64,000 bases of DNA from Sipunculus nudus (GCA_026874595.1 CM049318.1:50990750-51054749); one strand, 5' to 3'; numbered from the stretch's first letter, positions 23,451-36,739 are shown. The notes: a model not told the origin generated them from the letters alone. Translations and numbers: made by a program.

Positions 23451-24530
23451 CCTCTGGAAATCAGGAAACTTCTCATAATATCCTCCGGACAACTTCCCCC
23501 TCCTCTCACTCGAAATGAGAACCTCTGCCAATAATACCCTCCAGACAACACCCCCGTCCCACCTCTCGAAATAAAATCCCCTGCTAATACTTCATTACGA
23601 ACCAGGCACCCCTCTCACCTCTCGAAAAAGAACCACTGCTAATAATCTCCTCCGGACAACGCCCCTTCAAACCTCTCGAAATAAGAATCCCTGCTAAAAA
23701 TCCTCCCGAACAATGCACCCCACCCACCCCTCGAAAAAAAACTCCTGCTGAAACCCCCTGCAGACAAAGCCCCCTCCCACTTATCGAAATAAGGAAGCTT
23801 CTCATAATATTCTTCAGACAACGCTCCCTCTCACCAACCAAAAAAAACCCACCTACTATACATCTTCTCTGGTCGACGCCCACTGCCACCTCTCGCTAAA
23901 AGAACCCCTGCTAATAATTCTCATCAGACAACGCTCCCTCCCACCTACCAAAAAAAACCCCACCTACTATACATCTTCTCTGGTCGACGCCCACTGCCAC
24001 CTCTCGCTAAAAGAACCCCTGCTAATAATTCTCATCAGACAACGACCCCTCCCACATCTAGAATTTAGATCCCCCGCTCTTAATTCCACTCAAGACAACG
24101 CCCCGTATAAGAACGTTTCTAATAGTATCTTATGGATAACGCCCCCTTGCTAATAATCCCCTTCAGACAACGCCCCTCCATTCTCTCTAAATAAAAAAAG
24201 CTCCTCCTTATGTCCTACAGACATCCCCCTCCTTCCACCTTCAAAAATAAAAACACCTCCTAATAATCTCTTCCGGACGATGCCCCCTACCACTTCTCGC
24301 AATAAGAACACATGCTAATAATCCTCCCACCGCTCGAAATAAGAACGCTTCCTAAACCGGACAACCGCCCCCCCCCCCCACACACACACTCAAAATAAGA
24401 AAGCTTCTTATTATTCCGTCCAGACAACGCCCCCTCACACATCTAGAATTATGACCCCCCGCTAAAATTCCCCTTCAGACAACGCCCCTCCCACCGCTCT
24501 TAATTAGGACGTTTCTCATAATATCTTGTG
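23450..24530 (-). repeat. C-rich minisatellite, about 55-bp period
   Basis: Roughly 18-20 imperfect units of about 55 bp share 'ctgctaataat.ctcc..cagacaacgccccctcccacctctcgaaataagaa'. Part of it is a second-order duplication: a segment of about 116 bp with ctactatacatcttctctgg occurs at about 23,820-23,930 and again at 23,935-24,045. Reading frames through it are repeat artefacts. Confidence 0.85.
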
Positions 24531-24539
24531 GACATTATT

Positions 24540-25480
24540 ATTTCTCTACGTAGTTATACCTCGACAATGTGCATAGATGGAATTTCCCTCTAATACACAA
24601 ACAGTACATGCATCATGTCATATCAGTTGTTTGTTTAACGTAACAATTACTGGATTCCTAATCTGCTACTATTTGTAAAGTGCTCGAGTCTATATTTTTT
24701 TGTCGGGCTCTACCCTTATATATGGTTAATGATAAAACTTATAAATCGGATGAGTATAATAGAAGTTCCAGAGAACCCCTGCTCGCCGTTCCATCTGATC
24801 ATTTGAACATTAAACCTTATTTTCCTTATCTTCACTGCCAATTCACCTTTCGACCTTTCTACTCCAAAAAATATTCATTGGGGTTCAATAGTAGATACTA
24901 TGGTATTGCCCGATCCCAGAGAGTATATGGGGTGGGGAGATGTGAGCAGAAGTGTATAGTTACACTAGTAGGCTGTTAGAGCTTAAACATGAGTAAATAC
25001 TGACGGTATTCCTGAGAGTATCAGTAGGGGTGGGGGTTGGGGTACGAGGTCTAAAGTAACACTAGTACGCTGTTAAAATCTTCTACAGGAATAAATTCTG
25101 ATGGTATTCCGGAGAGTATTAGTAGTTATGATGTTTTCAGTCCCCTGCTCTAAGATGGAGACCTACTAAAACAGTCCGCGAGCCCCGAGTCTGTCTGTCC
25201 ATCCCGCCCCATTCTTTGACCACATCTCTAAGACCCTATCTCTATGCTTACTATACCAAAATTTACAGATTTACTCAGCACATGACTTACATGTGATTAT
25301 AACCTGCAGATCTCGCCACCTCTGTTTAACGCCAACTCTCTTTCTGCGCTCTAAAATGTTTATTTTTTTAATTTCGTTCAGAGTAGTCAATAAATAGGAA
25401 CAGTTAACGAGCCTTGATGACATATGCAAGGATTCCTTGGAGCTAGAGGAATTCAAAGAATATTACAGTGAAAAGTGTTA
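24540..25480 (-). repeat. Inverted fragment of the gene's intron 5 (fragment D)
   Basis: The reverse complement of this stretch matches intron 5 of the gene copies: 13,186-13,300 at its left end, and 56,500-57,190 and 29,850-30,290 further in. It includes one family S module. Inside it a segment of about 100 bp (actctc.ggaatacc.tcag.attta) is repeated in tandem. It ends next to copy C sequence in the opposite orientation. Confidence 0.75.
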
Positions 25481-25489
25481 TAATACGCA

Positions 25490-26090
25490 GAGAACACGGA
25501 GGTTGGGTAGGGATATCATTGGAACTTTGTTTTTTTTGTGGGGGGGGGGGGTGGGGTTTGGGGAGTGCGCTGCCTCCTAATTTTAATCTATATTATATTG
25601 GAACAAGGACCAAGAGGCACTATTGTCACCCACCATATGTTTAACAAGGAATGTGTTGCATCAGTGATCCTCAAATTTGTCTGAAACTTTGACAAGAACC
25701 CATGTTTTTTAAGTAAATAAACTTGCAAAATACAAAGTGGAAATTGAAAAAGAAAATGCTAGATTAGCTTTTCAGTTATCCAGAAAACCATGTTTTAATT
25801 GGAAGCAATGGGGAAGTAATTTATAAACTGGACAGATTTGAACCAAAAGGTACTTTTCAAGGTTGTGGCCAAGAAATATGGTTGTTACATTTTAGGCAGA
25901 AAATCATTAAACAAAGGTAGCGCAACCTGTAGGTTTACACACACTCCTGTCATTTGATCATATACCTAATAAGATTTGGTAATGATTGTTAAACTGATTA
26001 CTATTTATAAATATAACACTGTAATATTCATTGAATTCCCCTAGCTCCAAGGAATCCTTGCTTATGATTTGATAAAAAATATATACACAT
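25490..26090 (+). repeat. Fragment of intron 5 related to copy C
   Basis: Matches copy B from about 51,795 (tgggg.agggatatcattgga) to 52,240. It carries a poly-G/T tract at 25,530-25,556 and ends where family X sequence begins. It faces the inverted fragment D across about 10 bp. Confidence 0.65.
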
Positions 26091-26777
26091 AGGAAACCAG
26101 AAGTGACATTAATTCTTTTATAAAAGGCAGGAGATGAATGGTCAGCTTCAATGTTATTATTCTCACAACAGTTGACGTGATTACAATAGTGGTCGCTACT
26201 TAGTTATCAGAAGAGGGAAAAGGTCTGCTATGCGCCTCTTATGGCTTAAAAGTGTAACTTATATCTCCAAAAAGCTTTCTTTATCATTTGACAAAAATTT
26301 GGCAGAAGGGAGAGCAGTAAAGTTTAAGGCCTTGGAGAGGGTATGTGCTCAGTGCGTGCCTTCTAATGCTTTCTTGTTAACTTTGAGGAAGACAAACAAT
26401 GCGCTTGAAAGCATAATTATTTATGTTCGTTAATAGAAGGGCATAGTTGCCACCAAGATATGAAAGTCTTGATATTTCAGTTATTTAAACTCATAAGAAA
26501 AACTAAAGATAAATGACACTGTTGCAGCCAGTGATAGGCTAAAAGTGAAACACATGTTGCATTCCAGTGTTAAGAACAGCTGAAACATGTAAAATTACAG
26601 ACAATTTTACTGATAATGGTCGTATTATGGTACTTCTTTTCATACGATATAGCCTTCTGATGGCGACAAAAAATTGTTTTCTGATACCAGTATTACAAAA
26701 AAATACCGGTATCAAAAAGTTTGTACAACGGTAAGATCAGAACTTGTAGCCGACCGCAATCAAGTCATTCACGCAGG
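26080..26777 (+). repeat. Family X, long 3' portion
   Basis: Closely similar to 33,290-33,962, from 'agaagtgacat.aattcttttataaaa' to 'caagtc.ttcacgcaggccaa'. The match stops exactly where the LINE fragment starts, so the LINE joined or inserted at this point. Confidence 0.65.
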
Positions 26778-28150
26778 CCAATTTTCTCCGGAACGATGTT
26801 AAATTTAACTCTTCTGTCCATTTTTGGAATGTATTCGATGGTGCTTCTAAAGGTTATCTGATTAAACCTGAATAAATAAATCTTTTCTTTCTGTAATAGT
26901 CTATCAACAGCAGATACATAATCTGTTTAGTTTGTCCACTGCCTCTTATGGCTGAGTATTTCTTTCCATGATCCTGGAATTGCACTGATGAGACCTTGAT
27001 AGCTGATTATATCAATTTCTACATTGCGTTTGTAATATTAGCAATATATTTTATACCCTTTGGGTATAAGTTTTTAAAGTAAATAACATTATTATCTCTT
27101 CTTATATATGAGTAAAACCACAACATTTGATTAAATATATCTAATCAATATTAGGCGTGTGATAGTTGTAAATACACCAAGATTTTAAAACATCTTCCCA
27201 GAAAACAGATGGCAAATAAATTATAATTTTATAAGCTTCAGGTGATGAATTACATAGAAAAGATTCCTCGCCCATTTTGAGAATACTACATACCATGTCT
27301 CTAAAATTATCACTTCTTGGTTTTGAGCAGAAGACGTTTAATCGAAGATATTTTAAAGGAGTTATTATGTTTATAAGTTGACCATATTTAATGCAACTCT
27401 ATCTATTGGTGCAATTATAATGTTCCTTTTATTAAGTTCTCTTCCCTAACCTCATATGGAATTGAAGAATTTTTTTTTTCAATTTCTCCAAGTCTACGTT
27501 TCGGGGGTAAAGGGAGTACAGAGAACAAATGATTGAGCTGTGAAATTAATAAGCTTTTAACCAATGTAATTTGCCCTTAATTGTAATTTTCCTCAATTAC
27601 CATGAAGATATAATACTTTAATATTTCCAATCTTAGGTTTATGATTTAATACTTTTATGTTTACCAGTGAAGGTGTCACAGTTATCCCTAACACATTTAT
27701 TTGATGATTACAACATCTAAGGCCTAAGTTAATTATTTTTTTTATCTCCTAATATATTTCAACAGTCGTTAAAGATTTTTAAAATTTCTTTTATACTTTC
27801 TCTTACTTTTTTTGTGAAGAGAACAGCGTCATCTGCATTTTGTGATAATTTTAATAATTTTAACAATTATGTTGTTACCATTTATATTCTCATTTGACCG
27901 ATATATAATGGCCAATAATTCTATACCCAATATAAACAGATATGGTGACAGTGAACAGCCTTGTCTAATATTTTGAAAATTTCAGAAAATTTCCCATTTT
28001 TATGACACAACTCAAAACATCATTGGACAAAACTTTTCTCATTGATATTATTTTTATGTAAAAATTCGTAAATTCCAATATTTTATATATATAATCCCAT
28101 TAAAAAATCGAATGCCTTTTCAAAATTTTACCAATAAAATGATTTACCAA
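26778..28150 (-). mobile_element. LINE (non-LTR retrotransposon) fragment, minus strand
   Basis: The reverse complement encodes a broken reverse transcriptase. From high to low coordinates it has an EKAFDF-type motif (about 28,120), RQGCSLSPYLFILGIELLA (about 27,970-27,905), the catalytic loop NADDAVLF (about 27,840-27,818) in place of the usual YADD or FADD, and C-terminal segments such as GLISAIPGSWKEI (about 26,990-26,950). Multiple stops and frameshifts make it inactive. The 5' half, including any endonuclease, is absent. The clade is not determined. Confidence 0.8.
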
Positions 28151-28179
28151 GTTTACCAATAAAACTCAGTCAATTTAAA

Positions 28180-28680
28180 GGTGCCTTTTCCGATATCTGA
28201 CCTGTATAAACTAAAGCTAGGCATTTCCTTGGCGCTATTATAAAAAGAATATGCAAGAAAACGTGATTATCAACGCACGCAATTTGCTTGTTTTGTTCAT
28301 ATCAACGCGTTTATAGTATGTAGGGACCCGACAACATAATCAAAACGTATTCAACAAAGGGCATCTGGCAGCAAGCCAGATAAGCCAGAGCTTTGCAAAT
28401 GGTGTCTTGCAACAAGTGACCGTTCTACCTCCGCCTATATGCAACCTTACACCTTAGGTTACATGTTTTTTCCCGTTTGTCGATTTTTTTTTGTTTACAA
28501 ATACGTTGTTCATAAACAAGTTCATACATCCTTCACGGAGGTGTTATAAGAAATTTTCTTAACCGGAATTAACCTGAGATAATTAAAATATACACAGAGG
28601 AAGCCGGGAATACGTAAATTCTTATTCAAAAGGCAGGTTAAATTTTGCAGCTTTAATCAAATCCTTATTTACAAGGCATG
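28180..28680 (+). repeat. Dispersed repeat family X
   Basis: Starts ggtgccttttccgatatctg and carries ttcaacaaagggcatctggc and agccagagctttgcaaatgg, as in the other copies. It sits between the LINE fragment and copy C. Confidence 0.6.
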
Positions 28681-28800
28681 TGCTTTGTCAACTTTGTGAT
28701 TTTAACTTATTTTACATTTGGTAATTTGGTAAAATTTCTCATGATATTTATATTTGCCAAAGTACAACGTACACACGTTCAAAGTTTAATTATCTATATT
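28680..28800 (+). repeat. Short dispersed repeat, inverted at 35,240-35,350
   Basis: Reads like the reverse complement of 35,240-35,350; the translations MCFVNFVIL and MCLVNIVIL make the similarity clear. It is probably part of an unnamed repeat rather than a gene. Confidence 0.45.
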
Positions 28801-28899
28801 ATCTATATTTTTTCCCCGAAACAATGGCAAGAACCCGTTTTTGTAAATAAAAATCTTGCATAATAAAAGTGGAAATTAAAAAAAAAAAAAAAGAAAATG

Positions 28900-30050
28900 C
28901 ATGATTACCTCTTCAGTTATCCCGTTGACCATGTTTTAACTGGGAACAATGGGGATATAATTTGTAAACGGGACGGATTTGAGCAAATAGATACCTGCGA
29001 AGGATGCGGCCAAGAAATATGGCAGGTTTAAACACATGCCTGTCATGTGACCATATACCTAAAAACATTCGGTAGTGATTGTTAAAGTGGTTCATGAGAT
29101 AAAGGTAAAAATGTTTGCACCCTATATGGAAACATGTGTAATCAGAAAATCTGGCGATCAGCAAAAACTCCTTTGAAAACATTAGTCTTAATATAATTCT
29201 TAATATAATTCTACATAATATATTGTTCACTGAGCGCAGAAACTCGTTAAACAAAGGTGGCGCTACTTGCAGGTTATTCTCATATCAGTCATCTGCTGAG
29301 TAAGTGAGAAGCAGTAATGGTCATAGAGTAATGTGGGGCGTGATGGACGTACGGAAGGACGGAAGGGAAATCAGAATATTTTGCATTCATTTGAATTCCG
29401 TTAGAAACAAAAGTCTGAAAATAATTCTGTTAAATAAAGTATTTTTTTAATTCCCTAGCTCCAAGGAATCCTTGCATAATATTTGAAGGCTAAAGTGTTC
29501 TTGTTTGCTGAATAATTTGAAGGAGAGTGAAAAAGACCACTTTGGAGAGCAGAAACTCATTAAACAGATGTAGCGCCACGTGCAGGTTATTCATATCTCA
29601 GTCATGTGCTGAGTAAGTCTGTAAAATTTGGTGATAGCGGTAGCAAGGGTCTCAAAGATATGAGACGGAAAGACGATAGGGAAATCAGAAAATTTCGCGA
29701 TCAGCAAAAATTAATTTCGATGGAAATATCTGTCTTAAAATAATTCAGTTCACTATAGTATTCATAGAATTTTCCCCAGCTCCAAGGAATCATTAAATAT
29801 GATTGAAGGCTTATTTACAGTTCTAATATATCGACTAATCGCAAGGAAAGTGAAAAAGACCATTTTAGAGTGCAAAAAAGAGGTGGCGTTAAACAGAAGT
29901 GGCGCTATCTGCAGGTTTAATTTCATGTAAGACATGTGCTAAGTAAATCTGTAAATTTTGGTGAAGTAGTCTTAAAAATAGGATCTAAGAGAATATGGTA
30001 AAGAACTGGGCGGGTCGGAAGGACGGACGAAATGACACAGGATTCGCTTA
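28900..30050 (+). repeat. Intron 5 tandem repeat family S, copy C
   Basis: Three to four units of about 320 bp, with gcgcagaaactcgttaaaca (29,226), its relatives near 29,548 and 29,868, and ggacg-type runs near 29,345-29,365 and 30,015. Confidence 0.7.
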
Positions 30051-30343
30051 CCGTTTTATTAGGTCTCCCTCCTACAGCGGGGGACTAAAAACATAACACT
30101 ACTAATACTCTTCGGAATACCGTCAGAATTTATTCCTGTAGAAGACTTTAACAGCGTACTAGTGTTACTATAGACCTTGTCACCCAACCCCCACCCCATT
30201 ACCCTCGGGGCTTGAGCAATGCCATATTATCTACTATCGGACCCAAAGGAATATTTTTTGAGCAGAGAGGGAAATTCCGTTTATATACATTGTCGAGATA
30301 TAAATAGGTAGAGAAATGTAAGCAGGTTGAACACACACACAGA

Positions 30344-30346
<3 letters not shown>

Positions 30347-30380
<34 letters not shown>
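30347..30380. repeat. (TA)n microsatellite
   Basis: A TA run of about 34 bp following an ACAC tract. Copy A has a CA tract at the equivalent place (13,303-13,317). Confidence 0.95.
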
Positions 30381-30383
<3 letters not shown>

Positions 30384-31060
30384 GACACATTAAGGGAACA
30401 TAATTATGGCAAGACTAATTTGAAACTAGCCATAAGAAGTGGAATGTTGACATTTCCACCATGTATGTCTGCTTAACGTGTTTGTACTTGTATGCATTCA
30501 TCCGTCCTTGTCCTGTCACTGGACATAATGTTTCATTACAAAAAGGCTATTTCACTGTGGATTTTCATAAGGGGTATTTGGATAAGTTCCGGTATAGCTA
30601 TGAATGTTTGCTTTGCAGCTCATCCGGTGAACCCGTGTTCCTGAATCATGATACTGTGTACAACACAGGGACGTTCGATTAGAAGTTCCTGGTGGAGGTA
30701 TTTAAGTAGGCTACGACTACTTGTCAAGTTTACATGTGTTCCTTGGTCTAGACATTTTGCTGATTGCAAAGTGCTAATTGACCCTTAGCTGAGTAGTAAT
30801 TTTATGCTTTTAAAATAATTTAGCAGAGCTGATGTAGAGCTCTTTCGTTTATCTGTGTGCAGCAAAACGTGAACCAATTTTTTTACACGGTCAGGTAATG
30901 ATATTTGTCTCACAAGAGTGCGACTCTGCTGATTAGTGTCTGTAGGCGTCAAACACTGCTTAATTCTCCCACACTGCCTGACTGGAGAAACGACCTTTGG
31001 GGAAGGGTCGATGTTTGTGGCCTTCTTTGTTCCGTCATAACATTCTCATCCTTCACGCAG

Positions 31061-31283
31061 GCTAGCTGCCCGGAGGGTCAGAAAGCCATCTGTTTTAATT
31101 GTAGAAAGCCTACTTCGAACAGCGCGTTTTATGCCGGCACCCATGTCCGGAAAGGATTGCAGTTCAGATAAGGTGCAGAATACAGCATTCGAATGCGACA
31201 TCCCGACCAAAACTGCAACGTGCGACCATCCCAAGATGACGGGCGGTTGTGATTGCTGTAATTACCAGATCAAAGGGTTATAG
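31061..31283 (+). pseudogene. Copy C exon 6, frameshifted relic of the Cys-rich domain
   Basis: The acceptor cttcacgcag is followed by codons for ASCPEGQKAICFNC, clearly the same domain as 57889-58152. About 23 bp corresponding to the DGSGNATL region are deleted, shifting the frame to TAA at 31169-31171. Beyond it the old frame resumes (GGCDCC) and ends with TAG at 31281-31283. One conserved cysteine is Tyr (NSAFYAG). Confidence 0.85.
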
Positions 31284-32479
31284 TTCTATGCTCTTCCATA
31301 ACCCAAATACATGAAAGATGCTATATTACCGGCCATTTAAAGATGACGGCATCCACCATCTGAAATGGAAGAAAAAATAATCAACAGTTAGAATAGATAA
31401 AACTATTAACTTAAAATACTGTTCAGACGGACATTACGAAAACATGGAAATATAATAAAACACAACCGTTTTTAAGCTAAGGATGATGATTAATTTGATT
31501 CTGGTATTTTTCTTGAAATTCTTAAATATTTTTCTATATTACTTTGGAGTTTTTATTATAACATTGATAGAAATATATTCTATATGCCTGCTGATGATAA
31601 AAATGACTTTTAATATTATTCTAATTTAATTTTTTTTTTCACTATCGGTAGCACAATGGGTTTAATCTCTTCATACTTTTATGAAAAGGTTCTAATTTTA
31701 CTTTCAAATGGAGGAAGGTAAACCAGTTACTAGGGATGTTCTGTTTTAAAATATGGGGACCTTTATTAGAAATGTTTTTGGTACATATATACATGTTCAC
31801 ATTACGATAACTTGCGGTTCTCAATGATTCAGTTTGTAAGGATATTTGAGAAAAATTCATGGTGTCGCTGCACGGTCAGACATGCTTGTTTCTCGTGGTA
31901 GATTAAACGACCATTTTAAAGAAGTGAACGTTGGAAAGTATTTATTTACATTTTTGAATCATTTGCCATCCTGTTAGCTTCTCGTTTGCAGGGAAAGTAA
32001 TGCAGGTAAATCAATTTTGGTTGCATTCTTGTTTGTACATGTTGCATCTTATTGTTGGAATAACGGTCATCTTCTGTACAACAGGTGTCCGTTTTTTTAA
32101 CTATAAACATTATTCGTTACGAGCAGACATAACTTATCTTCTAAGCCGCTCTTCGAACTGGTAGTCAGGATCGAAGACATTCTAGCAACCCCTTCCTCAC
32201 CATAGCGGTCAGCGATTGCGAACAGGTGGTTTTCTAGCTTACTTGCCCCGAACAGAGTCTAGAAATTGGCCAAGGGTTTGGAGTCCCTCTGAATTCTGAC
32301 AAGCATCCACCCAATGGCATGGACTATAATATAATAAGTCACTGAGACATTTTTGAACCGGCATGCGTTAGGAAGTATCCGCTGCCAAGTCTGAGGTGAT
32401 TGGTGCAAGGTATGTCACATTTATCTCAAGGACTGGAAGTATTGTAGGTTTCCGCTTAATAATGACTTTCAATCTAAAT

Positions 32480-32890
32480 TTAGAACTGAATCCGAGTTCT
32501 CATAACAAAATTACTGGAATAAACAGGGGAGTTGCACCCTAAACGTGCAGAAACATAAAGTCCCATTTTTGATAACGCAAATTACCGGAATTCACTGGCG
32601 CCCTAAAACTTGAGAAAAAAATTATTCCAAGTTCTCATTCCAAAATCACAGCAGCCTAGACTCGGGGAAAATATAGATCCCGGTTCTCTTAGATAAATTA
32701 CGGAAATATACAGGCGGATGGTAGGTTAAGTCTTTGGAAAAATATAGTCCCTGTACTCATAAAGCCCCGGAATGGACAGATAAGTGGCAGGCTAGACCAG
32801 TGAAAATATTATAGACCCGTGTGCTAATAAGTAACATAAAGTACCAGAATAGGCAGGCGAGTGGGACCTAAAACCTGCAGACATTATATA
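32480..32890 (+). repeat. Degenerate minisatellite behind copy C
   Basis: Same array as 19,590-19,995, with units sharing ctcataacaaaattactggaat and caggcgagtggga. Its presence behind both A and C shows that it predates their separation. Confidence 0.6.
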
Positions 32891-32899
32891 CCGGGTTTC

Positions 32900-33962
32900 G
32901 TAACGGGTCTTTATTATCTATTTGACCTTTATAACCTAAAGATAATTCCTTGGAGCTTTTGCAAAAATAGGCTAGAAAACATGGATATCACGACACACAG
33001 ATTGCTTGTTTTATTTAAATCAATGTGTTTATAATATATGGGGGCCAGCTAAGATCAAATAAATTCAACAAAGGCATCTGGCGGCAAGTCAGGCCATAAC
33101 TTTGCAAATGGGATTTTGCAGGAAGTGACCTTTCTACCTTTGCATATATGCAACCTTCCACCTTAGGTTATATGTTTTTTTTTCCGTTTGAAAACATTGC
33201 TGTGTTTACAAATAAGTTCATACGCTTCTCATGGAGATGGTATAAGAACTTTTCATATCAAAACCTATCCTAAGATCAATAAAATATACACAGAAGAACC
33301 TAGAAGTGACATAAATTCTTTTACAAAATGCAGGAGATGAATGGGCAGCTTCAATGTAATAATGATTATAACTGTTGACGTTATTACCATAGTGGTCGTG
33401 TCTAAGTTATCAGAATTCGGAAATAGGTCTTTTTTGCGGTCTTTTATGGGTTAAAACTGTCACCAGTATTTCCAAAAAAAAAAAAAAAAATTGACAAAAT
33501 TTTGCAGAAGGGAGAGCTAATGATTTTTTATGGATCAATTAAGTTTTAGGCCTTGGAGAGGGTATGTGTTCGTTGAGTGCTTTCTAATGCTATTGCAATG
33601 CGCTTGGAAAACATTATTATTTATATTTGTAAATATTAGGACATAGTTACCAGCGAGATATGAAAGTCTTGGTATTTCAATAATGTAAACTCATAAGAAA
33701 ACTAAAGGTAAATGGCACTGTTGCAGCTAATGATAGGCTAAAAGTGACACACATGTTGCATTCCACTGTTAAGAACGGCTGAAACATTTTTCTGATAATG
33801 GTCGTATTATATTACTGACTTTCATACGATATAGCATTCTGATGGCGACAAAAGATTGTTTTCTGATACCAGTATCACAAAGAATACCAGTATCACAAAG
33901 TAAGTCCACTGTAAGATCAGAATCTTGCAGCCGGCGACAATCAAGTCGTTCACGCAGGCCAA
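32900..33962 (+). repeat. Dispersed repeat family X, longest copy
   Basis: Joins the 5' part seen at 20,010 and 28,180 to the 3' part seen at 26,080, so it approximates the full element (about 1.06 kb). No reading frame of note and no inverted termini were found. The class is unknown. Confidence 0.6.
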
Positions 33963-35650
33963 CTTTTTCAAATTACTTGCTAAATAGACATTTATTTAAT
34001 TATCTTCTTTCATTGTTATGCGGTCTGAAAGTTTTATCTGTTGGTAGATAGCGGAAACATTTTATTTTGGGCGAACAGTTATAGCTTGGTCCTTAGTATA
34101 AAGGTGAACGTACAGGGCTGACCTGTAACGTATGCACAAATTACAGTAAAAAGAAATTTCAGATTGACATGTCTTGTTGTAGAATGTATGTTGCAATAAG
34201 TATGTAAACCTTTCTAGATATACTTAATTCATCTCGAATTCACCAATTTCACACGTTTTAATCGTTCTTTAAGTAAACACTGACCACGTGTCTGTTCACC
34301 ATAACAACACTGTGTGACCAGAAGTCATGAGCATGCGCTCCAGCTTCAGACAAAAAGAAGAAACATAAAAGATGAAACACAGAAGAAACAGAATTGCAAG
34401 TTTGAAAAATATAATTGTGACATTGCGCGGGACGGCTACCAGGTGGCGTACGTGCTATTTTTATTTTTTGTACCCTGATCGCTGGTCTTGCAAGTTTATT
34501 TCCACTTGTGTACAGGAGTTAGCAAATGGTCTGACATTTAAATATTGGTCGGTATCATAATATTTTTCAGAGAAAGAAACTAACTATATTTTACACTCAA
34601 TTTTATGCGAATAGTTCCCTTAAAAGACAGAGATATACCTGAGACCATAATAACATATGGCTCCTCTGAATATATTTGAAACATGATGATATTTTTGATG
34701 ATTTTAAATTATAGTCAGATTTAATCATGGTAAAAATATAAAACTGTATAAATTTCCTTTCAGATACTTGCTAAATTTAGAAATACCAGGGATCATTTCA
34801 AACATGCTTTCTTATTTTTTATTTTCATAAATTTTGTACGATATATTTAGAATTTAAATTAAGATAAATTAGAAATGTTACAATTTTGCTTCATTTGAAG
34901 ATTGATAACCTATTTTTTACAACAACTTATATAAACACCCAGTTGCTAAAACCTCTAACCAATTATGTAGTACTTTGAGTTCTGACATGGACTAAAGCCT
35001 CTGTTTTTAGGGACTCTGACTTGGAATCGAAGGTAAACAATAATGCTAACACCCATAAAAAAGGTTATCCTGGGATAGTTTGTATACAAATTTATACCAA
35101 CAATTTAATCACTTGTAAATGGACATACTACCGCTCTTTTGTAGTTTGACAGAAAACAACAAATGTCCACGCTGTATAGGTTTAACAAGATAACCCCAAT
35201 CCACTTTAAAAACAGAAAAAAGACCAAATCTCCCGCCAAAATTGAACGTGTGAACATTGTACTTTGGGTGATATAAATATCATGAGAAATTCGACAAAAT
35301 TACCTTTTGTAAAAATAATTAAAATCACAATGTTAACCAAGCACATGGCTTGTAAATAAGAAGTGGATCCCAATAACTCTGAGTGAAATATCACATTATC
35401 CGTCAAATATAAAAGTTAAACTTTGAAAAAATAAAGGCCCACGTATCATTCAGGCTTGACCAAAGCCTAGTCATGCCAGGATATACTTCCAATATTAATT
35501 AGAAGTAGGAATGAGCAAGGGTTGTTGTACATATCGTAAGAAAACAGTTAAAAATTCACAGCAAAAAATGTAAAAAAATGCAAGTGTGATTAGAACTTAA
35601 TCAGGTGAGGAAACACGAATAAAATTCTGAGAAATCCTGGCCGAAAGACA
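33963..35650. other. Intergenic stretch between copy C and copy B
   Basis: AT-rich with no recognisable gene. The segment at 35,240-35,350 is an inverted relative of 28,680-28,800. Small open frames at 33,842-34,051 and 34,372-34,560 show no domain signs. Confidence 0.5.
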
Positions 35651-36739
35651 TTTTCCAGCTCTAATGGTCAAGCGTCGGCTACAATCCGCTCAGTGGCACA
35701 AAACTGATGACAGTACTACTAATGTAGTAGTGCTCTAGAGGTAAAATATCATGTTAGACTTAGCCTATGTGAGGGTTCAACGACGACGCTTTTGCCGGGT
35801 AGTTGTTCCCTGGATACACCTGATGTACAAGTCGGAATTTACTCTTTCGATATTTACGTATTATTCTATACTGAAAATGGCACTGTTTTACTGAGGGTTC
35901 ATAAAATAATCGAGTGATAATCGATCATGTACCGTTTATTTCTTTCAATCATCGAATATATTTTTATAACCTTATTCTACCTTTGATATATATATAACAG
36001 TAGTTGTCACACCTGGTTTGGTTATGGACAATTACTGGGGTAGTGGGCCGCACATACAGATCATGTCTCTCAGTCGCAGTCACAAACACCATCCGAAGCA
36101 CAACACAGAATGTGCTATACAGGTGTAATGTGCTGGAAAGAGAAAAACACATGACATTAAACTCTCCAGTTCAATAGTTGCCTGTCAAGTCATATATAAA
36201 ATAAAAACGGCGACAAATTTACAATAGGAAATATACAAAGAATATACTCAGTTTTCAGAATTAACAGTTACATTCGCTAATACAATGTGCGGCACTTTCA
36301 ATGTGTTTACACATTGATAACATTATTACTGAATGGCCACTTTTCATCATTGATAAATCAAACTTTCTGACCACGTTTAGCAAAATAAGCGTGTTATAAT
36401 AACTATAATGATATTAGCATTATTATGAAAATATAATGACTGACATACTCTAATGAATATTACATTGACACACTAATTCAGGGAATACACTGAAAATTAC
36501 GTACCTGGAAAGAGGAAAACACATGACATTGAACTCTCCTGTTAAATAGTTGTCTGCTAAGAGACGTTAATCGGAAACTTGGCGGCAAAACCAGGTACAC
36601 TATTTATATGCAAATGAACAATATTAATAATAACTGAGTAAGTTCATCCAAAGTATCACGAAAACGTATCAGGCCAAAATAAAAAAAAGGTATGGTTCTC
36701 AGGCAATTTTTAAATTAAAAAGGTTTAAAACATTCCAAA

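Larger units (their letters stand above)
28800..32900 (+). repeat. Copy C: 3' end of a third paralog and flank
   Basis: This block matches intron 5, exon 6 and the 3' flank of the other two copies in the same orientation. It includes family S repeats (28,900-30,050), a (TA)n tract and the minisatellite at 32,480-32,890. No exons 1-5 were found for it in the window. It is more diverged from A and B than they are from each other. Confidence 0.78.

Noticed and set aside
23584-23889. Minus-strand glycine- and cysteine-rich frames as a secreted peptide gene
   Set aside because: They are translations of the 55-bp minisatellite and shift frame from unit to unit.
30461-30682. 73-codon frame in copy C with several Cys
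   Set aside because: The matching sequence in A and B (about 13,400-13,600 and 57,270-57,480) is interrupted and lacks consistent splice sites, so it is intron sequence.
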